NCBI GenBank assembly: GCA_038246545.1
Contig: JBBRVW010000032.1
Span: 1-56,161, forward strand
Direction: 5' to 3'
DNA length: 56,161 nucleotides
Source of the DNA: JBBRVW01 sp038246545
Lineage (GTDB): Bacteria; Actinomycetota; Actinomycetes; JACCUZ01
Below, one piece after another: positions 34,290 through 42,458 of this stretch. Both the position numbers and the translations under genes were made by a program. Position 1 is the stretch's first letter, and every line of letters begins with the position of its first letter. Below the pieces are notes generated by a model that was not told the origin of the DNA, did no database searches, and saw only the letters and a program-made list of their open reading frames with translations.

Positions 34290-34826
34290 GTGACCGGACT
34301 CCTCGACCTGCAGCCCGCGACCCACCGCCTCGACCTGATGGCCACCCCGGTGGCGGCCGCGTTGACCACCCAGCCGGGCCTGGACGTCCGGGTCGCCGAG
34401 ATAGACCCCGACCTGGCGGACACCGCGGCCTTCTGCGCCCGCTACCAGGTGGGGCCGGAGGTCTCCGCCAACTGCGTCGTCGTCGCCGGCCGCCGCGGCG
34501 GCGAGACCCGGTTCGCGGCCTGTGTCGTGCTCGCGACCACCCGGGCCGACGTCAACGGCGTCGTCCGGCGCCGGCTGGACGCCCGCAAGGCGTCGTTCGC
34601 CCCGATGGACGTCGCGGTCGCCGAGACCGGCATGGAGCACGGCGGCATCACCCCGCTCGGCCTCCCGGCCGGGTGGCTGCTGCTCGTCGACGCGGCGGTG
34701 GTGGCGACGCCGGAGGTCGTGGTCGGCTCCGGCGTCCGCCGGTCCAAGCTCGTCCTGCCCGGCGCGGCGCTGGCCACCCTGCCCGGGGCCGAGGTCGTCG
34801 ATGGCCTGGCGAGCCCGCCCGGCTGA
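34290..34826 (+). CDS. YbaK/EbsC-family protein (aminoacyl-tRNA deacylase-like)
   Basis: A 178-residue protein of the YbaK fold. The core segment is CVVLATTRADVNGVVRRRLDARKASFAPMD, followed by TGMEHGGITPLGLP and VGSGVRRSKLVLPGAAL, which line the deacylase pocket. The GTG at 34290 starts directly before the family-like sequence and has a TATGGT-like box about 14 bases before it, so it may be leaderless. An in-frame ATG at 34236 is the alternative. The role would be clearing mischarged tRNA or a related hydrolysis. Confidence 0.8.
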   Translation: MTGLLDLQPATHRLDLMATPVAAALTTQPGLDVRVAEIDPDLADTAAFCARYQVGPEVSANCVVVAGRRGGETRFAACVVLATTRADVNGVVRRRLDARKASFAPMDVAVAETGMEHGGITPLGLPAGWLLLVDAAVVATPEVVVGSGVRRSKLVLPGAALATLPGAEVVDGLASPPG

Positions 34827-34875
34827 CGTCGGCCCTCCCCCGGTGATCTCGGGGCGGGCACGGCGGTCAGTGCGC

Positions 34876-35883
34876 TCAGGCGTCGAGGTGCAGCGGCAGG
34901 TCGAACATCGGGAAGATCTGCGGGGTGTCGAGGAAGAACATGATCCCCTCGATCCGCTCCGGGCCGAGGTCGAGCACCTGCAGCGACCACGCGCCGAACC
35001 CGCCCTCGGGGTCCGGCTTGTATTGCGCGAAGGCGGGGGCACCGTTGGCCGAGACCGGCACCAGCCTCGACCCCTCGCACGCGTAGCCCGGGCCGAGGCA
35101 CCACGCCACGATGTCGTCGTGGGTCTGCAGCCACAGCTCGTACGGCGGCATCGACCAGGACGCGTCCTCGGTGAGCAGCGCCGTGAGCTTGGCCATGTCG
35201 TAGGACTCGAACGCCTCGACGTAGCGGGCGAGCAGCCCGCGCTTGTCGTCGTCGAGCGGCTGGATGGAGGCGGCCGGCGCGTCGGCGTCCCGCGCGGCCA
35301 GTGTCGCGCGGGCCCGCTGCAGCGCGCTGTTGACCGACGGGACGGAGGTGCTGAGCAGGTCGGCGACGTCGGTGGCCGGCCACTGCAGCACCTCGCGCAG
35401 GATCAGCACGGCGCGCTGGTTCGCCGGCAGCAGCTGGAGCGCGGACACGAACGCCAGCCGGATGGAGTCGCGCAGCTCGGCGATCTCGGCCGGGTCGGCG
35501 GCGCTCGGGATCACCCGGACGTCGGGCACCGGCTGCAGCCAGGCGACGTCCGGCAGCGGCGCCGCGAGCCCGGCGTCGGCGTGGCTCGCGGGGCCCATGT
35601 CCATCGGCAGCGCCCGGCGCTGGCGGCCGTCGAGCATGTCGAAGCAGACGTTGGTCGCGATCTTGTAGAGCCAGGAGCGCAACGACGATCGGCCCTCGAA
35701 CCGGTCGGCGGCCTTCCACGCGCGGACCATGGTGTCCTGCACGGCGTCCTCGGCCTCGAACGACGAGCCGAGCATCCGGTAGCAGTACCCCGTGAGCTCG
35801 GTGCGGTGCGACTCCAGCTGGCCGGTCACGGCCTCGGCACCGGACGCCGTCGGGACGGCCGGCTTCGGCACGGTCTCGGTCAT
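34876..35883 (-). CDS. SigG-like (ECF56) sigma factor with SnoaL-like C-terminal domain
   Basis: A 335-residue sigma factor. Sigma2 is ELTGYCYRMLGSSFEAEDAVQDTMVRAWKAADRFEGRSSLRSWL; sigma4 includes LLPANQRAVLILREVLQWPATDVADLL and TSVPSVNSALQRARATL. The last 130 residues are a SnoaL-like fold (YVEAFESYDMAKLTALLTEDASWSMPPY), as in SigG/ECF56 proteins, where it takes the place of an anti-sigma partner. A GGAGGAG site precedes the ATG at 35883. A second gene of this type lies at 46006-47049. Confidence 0.9.
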   Translation of the reverse strand: MTETVPKPAVPTASGAEAVTGQLESHRTELTGYCYRMLGSSFEAEDAVQDTMVRAWKAADRFEGRSSLRSWLYKIATNVCFDMLDGRQRRALPMDMGPASHADAGLAAPLPDVAWLQPVPDVRVIPSAADPAEIAELRDSIRLAFVSALQLLPANQRAVLILREVLQWPATDVADLLSTSVPSVNSALQRARATLAARDADAPAASIQPLDDDKRGLLARYVEAFESYDMAKLTALLTEDASWSMPPYELWLQTHDDIVAWCLGPGYACEGSRLVPVSANGAPAFAQYKPDPEGGFGAWSLQVLDLGPERIEGIMFFLDTPQIFPMFDLPLHLDA

Positions 35884-35959
35884 CGGGGCTCCTCCTCGCG
35901 TACGGCGGCCTGCTCCACCGCGATCTCCGGCCACCCTAGGACGAGGCGCCGACAGTGCG

Positions 35960-35981
35960 CCGCTGCGAGATCTCTCAGCGG
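35960..35981. repeat. 22-bp near-perfect palindrome
   Basis: Arms CCGCTG/CAGCGG and inner GAGATCTC are symmetric; only one base pair is mismatched. It overlaps the last codons and stop of the DUF2461 gene and lies 77 bases before the sigma gene on the same strand. It could terminate the first or regulate the second. Confidence 0.5.
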
Positions 35982-36631
35982 TCGACGTGCTGCCGCACCC
36001 AGTCGGCGAGCGGCCGAACCGCCCGCCACGCCTCCCGCACCTCCTCGAGAGCCCGCGGGGTGGCCAGCCAGTCCGGCGCGCCGTAGCGGCGCACCACCAT
36101 GAGGGACCGGCAGCGCAGCAGCTCCAGCCGCGGGTGGTCGGCCGGGTAGCCGCGCGGCCGGGTCTTGGTCTCGTCGCCGTTCACCTCGAAGCCGTCGGCC
36201 CGCAGCCGGCCGACGATGCGCTCCAGCTCGGGACCGGTGGCCCCGGCGTCGACGGCCTCCCGGAACCGGCTCACCTGGCGCGTCTCGTGGGAGCGCCACC
36301 CGCCACCAGCGGCGAGGCCGTCCTTGTCGACCTGCACGTACCAGCCGATGCCGACCGACCCGTCGCCGACGAACGCGCCCTGGTGGGTCTTGTACGGCGT
36401 CTTGTCCTTGCTGAACCGGATGTCGCGGTGTGGCCGGAACAGCTTCCCCTCGCCGAACTCGTCGGCCAGCGCCGCGACGAGGGCGCGCATGGGGTCGCGG
36501 ACGTCCGTCTCCCAGACCGCCTTGTGCGCCGCCCAGTACGTCTTGCTGTTGTCGGCCTCGAGCCCGGCGTACAGCTCGAGGCCGTCGTCGCAGAAGCCGC
36601 GGAACTCGCCCGGGTCGGTCGTCGTCGCCAC
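35975..36631 (-). CDS. DUF2461 (TIGR02453) family protein
   Basis: A 218-residue protein. The typical sequence is present in order: FRGFCDDGLELYAGLEADNSKTYWAAHK, PHRDIRFSKDKTPYKTHQGAFV, VGIGWYVQVDKDGLAAGGGW and SRFREAVD. The GTG at 36631 gives the usual length. The function of the family is unknown. It precedes the SigG-like gene on the same strand with a 91-base gap containing a palindrome. Confidence 0.9.
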   Translation of the reverse strand: MATTTDPGEFRGFCDDGLELYAGLEADNSKTYWAAHKAVWETDVRDPMRALVAALADEFGEGKLFRPHRDIRFSKDKTPYKTHQGAFVGDGSVGIGWYVQVDKDGLAAGGGWRSHETRQVSRFREAVDAGATGPELERIVGRLRADGFEVNGDETKTRPRGYPADHPRLELLRCRSLMVVRRYGAPDWLATPRALEEVREAWRAVRPLADWVRQHVDR

Positions 36632-36741
36632 GCACCGACCCTCACACCCGGCGACCGGGCGGGCAACTCCAGCGGGTCCCCGGCGTCGGCGGCCCACCCC
36701 GGCCGTTCACCGATCGCGCCCGGTCGGGCAGGCTCCGGTCC

Positions 36742-37284
36742 ATGAGTGCAGCCGACAAGTTCCCCAACCCGTACGACCTGCTCGAGCAGGTCCCCCCCTT
36801 CACCGTCACCAGCGACGACTTCGCCGACGGCGACGAGCTGCCGCGGGCACAGCGCTCCGGCGCGATGGGCGTCGAGGGCGGCGAGGACCGGTCGCCGCAC
36901 CTGTCCTGGTCCGGGTTTCCCGACGGCACCCGCAGCTTCGCCGTCACGGTCTACGACCCGAGCGCGCCCACAGCCAGCGGCTTCTGGCACTGGGCGGTGA
37001 CCGACCTCCCCGCCGGCGTCACGTCGCTGGCCGCCGGCGCGGGCAGCGAGGGCGGCGACCTTCCGGCGCCGGCCTTCGCTCTGCGCAACGACGCCGGTAC
37101 GGCCGGGTACGTCGGCGCGGCCCCGCCGCCCGGGCACGGCACGCACCGCTACTACGTCGTCGTCCACGCCGTCGACGTCGAGAGCCTCGGCCTGCCGAGG
37201 GAGGCCAGCCCGGCCTACCTCGGGTTCAACCTCTCGCAGCACACGCTGGCCCGCGCCACGATCCTCGGCACGTTCGGACACTGA
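36742..37284 (+). CDS. YbhB/YbcL-family Raf kinase inhibitor-like (PEBP) protein
   Basis: A 180-residue cytoplasmic PEBP protein. Core motifs are SPHLSWSGFPDGTRSFAVTVYDPSAP near residues 50-75, GFWHWAVTDLPAGV near 79-92 and GTHRYYVVVHAVD near 133-145, making the anion-binding pocket. The C-terminal helix TLARATILGTFG completes the fold. The ATG at 36742 is short-spaced from the upstream GC-rich region. The ligand is unknown. Confidence 0.9.
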   Translation: MSAADKFPNPYDLLEQVPPFTVTSDDFADGDELPRAQRSGAMGVEGGEDRSPHLSWSGFPDGTRSFAVTVYDPSAPTASGFWHWAVTDLPAGVTSLAAGAGSEGGDLPAPAFALRNDAGTAGYVGAAPPPGHGTHRYYVVVHAVDVESLGLPREASPAYLGFNLSQHTLARATILGTFGH

Positions 37285-37371
37285 TAGGTCGGCTCAGACC
37301 AGCACGACGCCCGTGACCGGCGCAGGTCCTCGCACCGGCGCCCGGAACGCGCCGACGACGGCCCGCTGTCG

Positions 37372-37385
37372 GTACCGGCCGGTAC
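37372..37385. promoter_or_regulatory. Perfect 14-bp palindrome before the EVE gene
   Basis: GTACCGGCCGGTAC is a perfect palindrome ending ten bases before the ATG of the EVE-domain gene. Placed there it would cover the promoter or 5' leader, suggesting an operator. No cognate regulator is nearby. GC-rich DNA makes short palindromes fairly frequent. Confidence 0.4.
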
Positions 37386-37394
37386 ACCTGGCAC

Positions 37395-37844
37395 ATGTCC
37401 ACGACCGCGCGGTGCTGGGTCAACACCGTCAGCCTCGACCACGTGCGGCGCGGAGTCGCGGGCGGATTCACCCAGGCTGACCACGGCGCCCGCACCCGCC
37501 TGCAGCAGCTGCGTCCGGGCGACGGCCTGGTCTTCTACTCCCCCCGCACGGCCTTCCAGGGCGGCGAGCCGCTGCAGCAGTTCACTGCGCTCGGCGTGGT
37601 CCGGGGCGAGGAGCCGTACCAGGTGGAGATGTCCTCCGACTTCCGGCCGTGGCGGGTCGACGTCGACTTCCTCCCCGCGCAACCCACGGCCGCCCGGCCG
37701 CTGGTCGGACGGCTGTCTTTCGTCACCGACCCCGGGCGCTGGGGGCTGCCGTTCCGGCGCGGGCTGTTCGAGGTGCCGCAGTCCGACTTCGCCACCATCG
37801 CGGCGGCGATGACTGTCACCTGGCCGCTGGCCGCCGCGTCCTGA
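37395..37844 (+). CDS. EVE-domain (PUA-like) protein
   Basis: A 149-residue protein of the EVE/UPF0310 type. ARCWVNTVSLDHVRRGVAGGFTQADHG begins the domain, with LRPGDGLVFYSPRTAFQGGEPLQQFTALGVV and YQVEMSSDFRPWRVDVDF in the core. EVE domains bind modified nucleotides or RNA, so a modified-base or RNA-binding role is possible. The ATG at 37395 lies behind a palindrome. Convergent with the methyltransferase gene. Confidence 0.85.
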   Translation: MSTTARCWVNTVSLDHVRRGVAGGFTQADHGARTRLQQLRPGDGLVFYSPRTAFQGGEPLQQFTALGVVRGEEPYQVEMSSDFRPWRVDVDFLPAQPTAARPLVGRLSFVTDPGRWGLPFRRGLFEVPQSDFATIAAAMTVTWPLAAAS

Positions 37845-37859
37845 CCGGCGTCGCCACAT

Positions 37860-38477
37860 CTACGGCGAGACGGCGACGCCGACCGTCTCGGCAGCGAGGA
37901 AGCGCGGCGCACCAGGCTGGTAGAAGGCGTCGTGCTCGACGACGTCGAAGCCGGCGGCCGTGAGGATCGGCACCACCTCTCGCGTGAGGTGGCAGCCACC
38001 GGCCAGCCGCTTCTGCACGGGTTCGAGCCGGTGCTGCCAGCGCCGCACGGAGGCGTCCGGGGCCAGCCCGTGCTCGACGAAGTGCAGCGCGGCACCGGGC
38101 CGGAGCACCCGGCGCAGCTCCTGCAGGGCGGCTGCCACGTCCGGGATCGTGCACAAGGTCCAGGTCGCGAGCGCCGCATCGAAGGAGTGGTCCGGGAAGG
38201 GCAGGACCTGACCGTCCAGCCCGGAGCGCCGGACCGCCACCGGTGACGCAGCAACCCGCTTCGCGGCCAGCCGCCACCCCGCCCCGGCCGGTTCGACCGC
38301 GTCGACCGAGGTCACCGCGGCCGGATAATGCGGCACGTTGTGACCGGAGCCGAAGCCCAGCTCAATCACCGCGCCGGACAGGTCGGCGCACACCCGGGCG
38401 CGGTGCTCGTCGTTCGCGGCCACGCCGCAGCACACGTCGACCACCCGGGGAAGGACGTGCCGGTCGTAGAAGCCCAC
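37860..38477 (-). CDS. Class I SAM-dependent methyltransferase
   Basis: A 205-residue protein. Motif I is VIELGFGSGHNVPHYP near residues 37-52, motif II/III covers VTSVDAVEPAG and VLPFPDHSFDAALATWTLCTIPD. The fold ends VVEHDAFYQPGAPRFLAAETVG. It resembles phospholipid or small-molecule methyltransferases of the UbiE-like kind. The GTG at 38477 gives MGFYDRHVLPRVVD, the expected N-terminus. Confidence 0.85.
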   Translation of the reverse strand: MGFYDRHVLPRVVDVCCGVAANDEHRARVCADLSGAVIELGFGSGHNVPHYPAAVTSVDAVEPAGAGWRLAAKRVAASPVAVRRSGLDGQVLPFPDHSFDAALATWTLCTIPDVAAALQELRRVLRPGAALHFVEHGLAPDASVRRWQHRLEPVQKRLAGGCHLTREVVPILTAAGFDVVEHDAFYQPGAPRFLAAETVGVAVSP

Positions 38478-38536
38478 CGGTCGACCGTAACGCGTCGTTC
38501 GCGTTCGGGACCGCGCTCCGTGGGCAGACAGCACCC

Positions 38537-38995
38537 ATGGCCACCCGAAGCACGCATGTCGCCGCCGGCACCGACGCGGTCTGGAGGGTCCTCGCCGACC
38601 CGTGGTCCTACGCGAACTGGGTGGTGGGCACAGTCAAGATCCGGGACGCCGACCCCGAGTTCCCCTCGGTGGGGAGCAAGCTGCACCACGCCGTGGGTGC
38701 CTGGCCGCTGCTCGTGGAGGACGAGACCGAGATCCTCGAGTGCGAGCCCGGGCACCGACTGGTCATGCAAGCCCGGGGCTGGCCGGCCGGCGAGGCCCGG
38801 GTCGAGCTGGTGCTGCACGCCGAGGGCGACGGCGTCACCAGGGTCGCGATGGACGAGAAGCCGACGCACGGGCCGGGCGCCTGGGTGCACAACCCCCTCC
38901 TCGACGCCGTGCTAGCCCGCCGGCTGGACGAGACGCTGGACCGGCTGCGGCGGCTCGTCGAAGGCCACCGGCGGGACGGCTCACCCCAGGTGTGA
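38537..38995 (+). CDS. SRPBCC-family (START-like) protein
   Basis: A 152-residue helix-grip protein. The strand-helix start TRSTHVAAGTDAVWRVLADPWSYANWVVGT and the C-terminal helix LDAVLARRLDETLDRLRRLVE are typical of the polyketide-cyclase/SRPBCC fold, which binds hydrophobic ligands. Ligand unknown. It starts at ATG 38537, divergent from the methyltransferase by 59 bases. Confidence 0.85.
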   Translation: MATRSTHVAAGTDAVWRVLADPWSYANWVVGTVKIRDADPEFPSVGSKLHHAVGAWPLLVEDETEILECEPGHRLVMQARGWPAGEARVELVLHAEGDGVTRVAMDEKPTHGPGAWVHNPLLDAVLARRLDETLDRLRRLVEGHRRDGSPQV

Positions 38996-39097
38996 CGATG
39001 CCCGTGCCGCAGCTGTACGCGCGGGACGGCGAGCGGTTGGCCACCGCTGCCCCGGGAAGGGCCGGGGCCGACACGTCGTCACGGGAGAGCTCATGAC

Positions 39098-39520
39098 TCG
39101 GCAGTCCGGTCCCGCGCCTGCCACTCCTCCACGGTCGCCGGCTCGGCACCTTCTTCGGCCGTGGCGGCTCCACCATGGTCATGCAGGTCCTGCAGAACTC
39201 CGACTGCGCCGTCATCCAGGGCAGCAACTACGCGGCGGCCTACTCCGTGGGCTTCCGGTGGGTGAGGGAGGCGTGGGGGGCGACGATCAGCCACGTCGAC
39301 CCGCGTCCACCCCCACTGCGCGGTCGCCGACCTGCACGTCCCGATCCGCGCGGGCATCGACATCGTCTTCTTCGGCGGCATCGTCAACCACGACCTCGAG
39401 AACGACCTCGACTTCCGCGACTTCGTCGTCACCCACACGAACGCCGCGGCCATCCTCAGCGGCTTCCGCGACGACGAGGATCTCGACGGCATCTTCTCCG
39501 GCCTGGCCGGCGTGGACTAG
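39098..39520 (+). pseudogene. Formate dehydrogenase major subunit relic (molybdopterin oxidoreductase fragment)
   Basis: About 140 codons of formate dehydrogenase-like sequence in three frames. Frame one reads RACHSSTVAG (39113-39142). A one-base shift gives LGTFFGRGGSTMVMQ and NSDCAVIQGSN, then VGFRWVREA and ATISHVDPR. A second shift near 39305 gives HCAVADLHVPIRAGIDIVFFG, VNHDLENDLDFRDFV, THTNAAAIL and FRDDEDLDGIFSG, ending at a stop at 39518-39520. Both the start and the bulk of the roughly 700-residue-plus family protein are missing. The stop overlaps that of the convergent oxidoreductase. A small leftover from 38996 to 39097 could not be assigned. Confidence 0.75.
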
Positions 39521-41121
39521 ACCGGGTCCCGGTCGCCGTGGGAGAGCCGACGCTGGGCCCAGCCCACCGACCCGTCGTAGACCCGGCGGCCGACCCTGGC
39601 CCGGAGCAGCGCGGCCCGGGCGGCGTTGGCCCCGCACGCGCCGTGCACGCCGCCGCCGGGGTGCGCCGACGACCCGGCGAGGAACAGGCCGGGCACGAAC
39701 GTGTCGGGCCGGCCGAGCCCGGGCGTCGGACGGAAGACGAGCTGCTGGTGCACCGCCGACGTACCGCCACCGAGCGCCCCACCGTCGAGCGCCCCGTCGG
39801 AGTCCTGAAGGTCACTGGGTGCCTGCACGGACCGGCCGAGCACCACGTCGCGGAAGCCCGGCGCGTGCCGCTCCACCTCGTCCTCGATCGACGTGACGAA
39901 CCGCGAGACCGCCTCGCGCGGATGGTCGCGGTGCGGCAGGTGGGCGTAGGCCCACGCCGACTCGGTGCCGGCCGGTGACCGGGACGGGTCGGTGGTGGTC
40001 ATCTGGCCCAGGAGGACGAACGGCCGCTCGGGGACCCGGCCGGTGGCCAGGTCGGCGGCGGCCCGGGTCAGGTCGTCGAGCCCACCGCCCAGGTGCACGG
40101 TGCCGGCGCCGGCGAGCGCCGGGTTGCGCCACGGGATCGGCGCCGACGTCGCCCAGTTGACCTTGACGGTGCCGCTGTCCCACCGGAACCGGTCGAGGTC
40201 ACGGCGCAGCCGCTCCGGCAGCCGCGCCTCGCCGACGAGCGAGCGGTAGAGGTGCGGCGCAGGGACGTCGGCGAGCACGCAGCCGGCCACCAGCCGCTCG
40301 CCGGAGGCGAGCTCGACCCCCTCGGCCCCGGACGCATCGATCAGCACCGAGGTCACGGCGTGACCGCAGCGCAGCTCACCGCCCCGGGAGCGCAGCCGCG
40401 ACACCAGGGCGTCGGTCAGCCGGCCGGACCCACCGCGCGGCACCGGGAAGCCGCGGGTCTGCCCGAGCATGGCCAGCAGCAGGCCGTAGACGGCGCTGCT
40501 CGCGGACTCGGGCGCCAGGTCGGTGTGCATCGCGTTCCCGGCGACCAGCATCGCGGCACCCTCGCCGCGGAACTCCTCGCGGACGAAGGTGCGGGCCGGC
40601 AGCACCCCCAGGCGCGCGGTGCGCAGGCCGCGGACAACGCCGAGCCGCCGGGCCATGGCCAGTGCCGGGCGCACCGGCGGGAACGGCCGCAGCAGCGCGT
40701 CCAGCGCCGGTGCCTCGAGCTCGCGCCACCGGTCCACCCACGACCGCCAGGCGTCGCCGTCGCCGGCCGCGAAGTCGTCGACGCTCGCGGCGGTCACATC
40801 GAGGTCGCGCGAGAGGACGGCGGCGCGGCCGTCGTCGAACGCGTGCCCCAGCACCAGCGGCGCGTGCTCCCACACCAGGCCGTACTCGTCCAGCCGCATC
40901 GCGCGGATCACCGGCGAGGCGGCAGCCAGCGGGTAGAACGCACTGAAGAGGTCGGCGGTGTACCCGGCGAGCGGGTGGTCGGCAGCGCTGCGGACGGCAC
41001 CGCCGGGCTCGTCCTGCTCCTCGACCACGACGACGCTCCAGCCGGCGTCCACCAGCAGGTTGGCGGCCACCAGCCCATTGGGCCCGGCCCCCACCACCAC
41101 GGCGTCGTACCTGTGCGCCAC
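39517..41121 (-). CDS. Phytoene-dehydrogenase-like FAD-dependent oxidoreductase
   Basis: A 534-residue flavoprotein. The FAD dinucleotide motif VVVGAGPNGLVAANLLVDAG is at residues 8-27, followed by VVVEEQDEPGGAVRSA. The C-terminal FAD segment is LFLAGSSAHPGGGVHGACGANAA near 490-512. This organisation is that of the CrtI/COG1233 family (carotenoid desaturases and relatives). Its role in carotenoid synthesis is not certain, as no other carotenoid gene is near. The GTG at 41121 is 8 bases behind GGAGG. Confidence 0.85.
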   Translation of the reverse strand: MAHRYDAVVVGAGPNGLVAANLLVDAGWSVVVVEEQDEPGGAVRSAADHPLAGYTADLFSAFYPLAAASPVIRAMRLDEYGLVWEHAPLVLGHAFDDGRAAVLSRDLDVTAASVDDFAAGDGDAWRSWVDRWRELEAPALDALLRPFPPVRPALAMARRLGVVRGLRTARLGVLPARTFVREEFRGEGAAMLVAGNAMHTDLAPESASSAVYGLLLAMLGQTRGFPVPRGGSGRLTDALVSRLRSRGGELRCGHAVTSVLIDASGAEGVELASGERLVAGCVLADVPAPHLYRSLVGEARLPERLRRDLDRFRWDSGTVKVNWATSAPIPWRNPALAGAGTVHLGGGLDDLTRAAADLATGRVPERPFVLLGQMTTTDPSRSPAGTESAWAYAHLPHRDHPREAVSRFVTSIEDEVERHAPGFRDVVLGRSVQAPSDLQDSDGALDGGALGGGTSAVHQQLVFRPTPGLGRPDTFVPGLFLAGSSAHPGGGVHGACGANAARAALLRARVGRRVYDGSVGWAQRRLSHGDRDPV

Positions 41122-41264
41122 GTCCTCGACCTCCTCGGTCCACCCTGCACTGCCCGCAGCCGCCGCGCCGAACCGGGATCGGCGCGTGAGTCGCGGACCC
41201 GGGGGTACGCGACCGGCTTCGAGACGTTCACCGCACCGCCCGAGAACCGCTGAGGAGCCACCCC

Positions 41265-42458
41265 GTGCGAGCACTGACCTGGCAGGGACGGCGCGACGTC
41301 CGCGTCGACACCGTCCCCGACCCGACCATCCAGCACCCGACCGACGCGATCATCCGCGTGACGTCGACCGCCATCTGCGGCTCGGACCTGCACCTCTACG
41401 AGGTGCTGGGCCCCTACCTCACTCCGGGCGACATCCTCGGCCACGAGCCGATGGGCGTCGTCGAGGAGGTCGGCACCGAGGTCACCCAGATCAAGCCCGG
41501 TGACCGCGTCGTCATCCCGTTCAACATCTCCTGCGGCTCGTGCTGGATGTGTTCCCGCGGCCTGTTCGCGCAGTGCGAGACCACGCAGGTCCGCGACCAG
41601 GGCAAGGGGGCCTCGCTGTTCGGCTACACCTCGCTCTACGGCGCCGTACCCGGCGGTCAGGCCGAGTACCTGCGCGTGCCGCAGGCGCACTTCGGCCCGG
41701 TCAAGGTGCCCGAGGGCGCGCCGGACGAGCAGTTCCTCTTCCTGTCCGACGTCCTGCCCACCGCGTGGCAGGCGGTGCGGTACGCCGACGTCCCCGAGGG
41801 CGGCACGCTGGCCGTGCTCGGCCTCGGCCCGATCGGCCAGATGGCCACCCGGATCGGCCGGCACCTCGGCGCCGAGCGGGTCATCGGCGTCGACGACGTC
41901 GACGCCCGGTTGCAGCTGGCGTCCCGCCACGGCGTCGAGATCCTCGACATGCGCGCCGTCGACGACGTCACCGCCGAGCTGCTGGAGCGCACCGGCGGAC
42001 GCGGGCCGGACGCCGTCATCGACGCGGTCGGCATGGAGGCGCACGGCTCGCTGCGCAGCAGCGCGGCCAGGGTCGCCCAGTCGGCCGTGAGCCTGCTCCC
42101 GAAGAAGGCGGCCCGGGCGCTGACGGACAAGGTGGCCGTCGACCGCCTCGACGCGCTCTACACCGCGCTGAAGTCCGTGCGACGCGGCGGCACCGTGTCC
42201 CTCTCCGGCGTGTACGGCGGCGAGATCGACCCGATGCCGATGATGGAGATGTTCGACCGCGGCATCCAGCTGCGCATGGGCCAGGCGCACGTGAAGCGCT
42301 GGATCGACGACATCCTCCCGCTGGTGTCGGACGACTCGGACCCGCTCGGCGTCCTCGACCTCACCACCCACCGGGTGCCGCTCGAGGAGGCGCCGCACAT
42401 GTACGAGGTGTTCCAGAAGAAGCAGGACGACTGCATCAAGGTGGTCCTCGCACCGTGA
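41265..42458 (+). CDS. Zn-dependent alcohol dehydrogenase (formaldehyde-dehydrogenase-like)
   Basis: A 397-residue MDR enzyme. Catalytic zinc ligands are in AICGSDLHLYE near residues 36-47 and GHEPMGVVEEVG near 59-70. The structural zinc site is NISCGSCWMCSRGLFAQC near 86-104, and the nucleotide motif is GLGPIGQMATRIGRHLGAE near 186-204. It resembles glutathione-independent formaldehyde dehydrogenase-type proteins. A GTG start behind GAGGAG. The 3' end overlaps the SDR start (GTGA), and a formate dehydrogenase relic lies 1.7 kb upstream. Confidence 0.88.
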   Translation: MRALTWQGRRDVRVDTVPDPTIQHPTDAIIRVTSTAICGSDLHLYEVLGPYLTPGDILGHEPMGVVEEVGTEVTQIKPGDRVVIPFNISCGSCWMCSRGLFAQCETTQVRDQGKGASLFGYTSLYGAVPGGQAEYLRVPQAHFGPVKVPEGAPDEQFLFLSDVLPTAWQAVRYADVPEGGTLAVLGLGPIGQMATRIGRHLGAERVIGVDDVDARLQLASRHGVEILDMRAVDDVTAELLERTGGRGPDAVIDAVGMEAHGSLRSSAARVAQSAVSLLPKKAARALTDKVAVDRLDALYTALKSVRRGGTVSLSGVYGGEIDPMPMMEMFDRGIQLRMGQAHVKRWIDDILPLVSDDSDPLGVLDLTTHRVPLEEAPHMYEVFQKKQDDCIKVVLAP

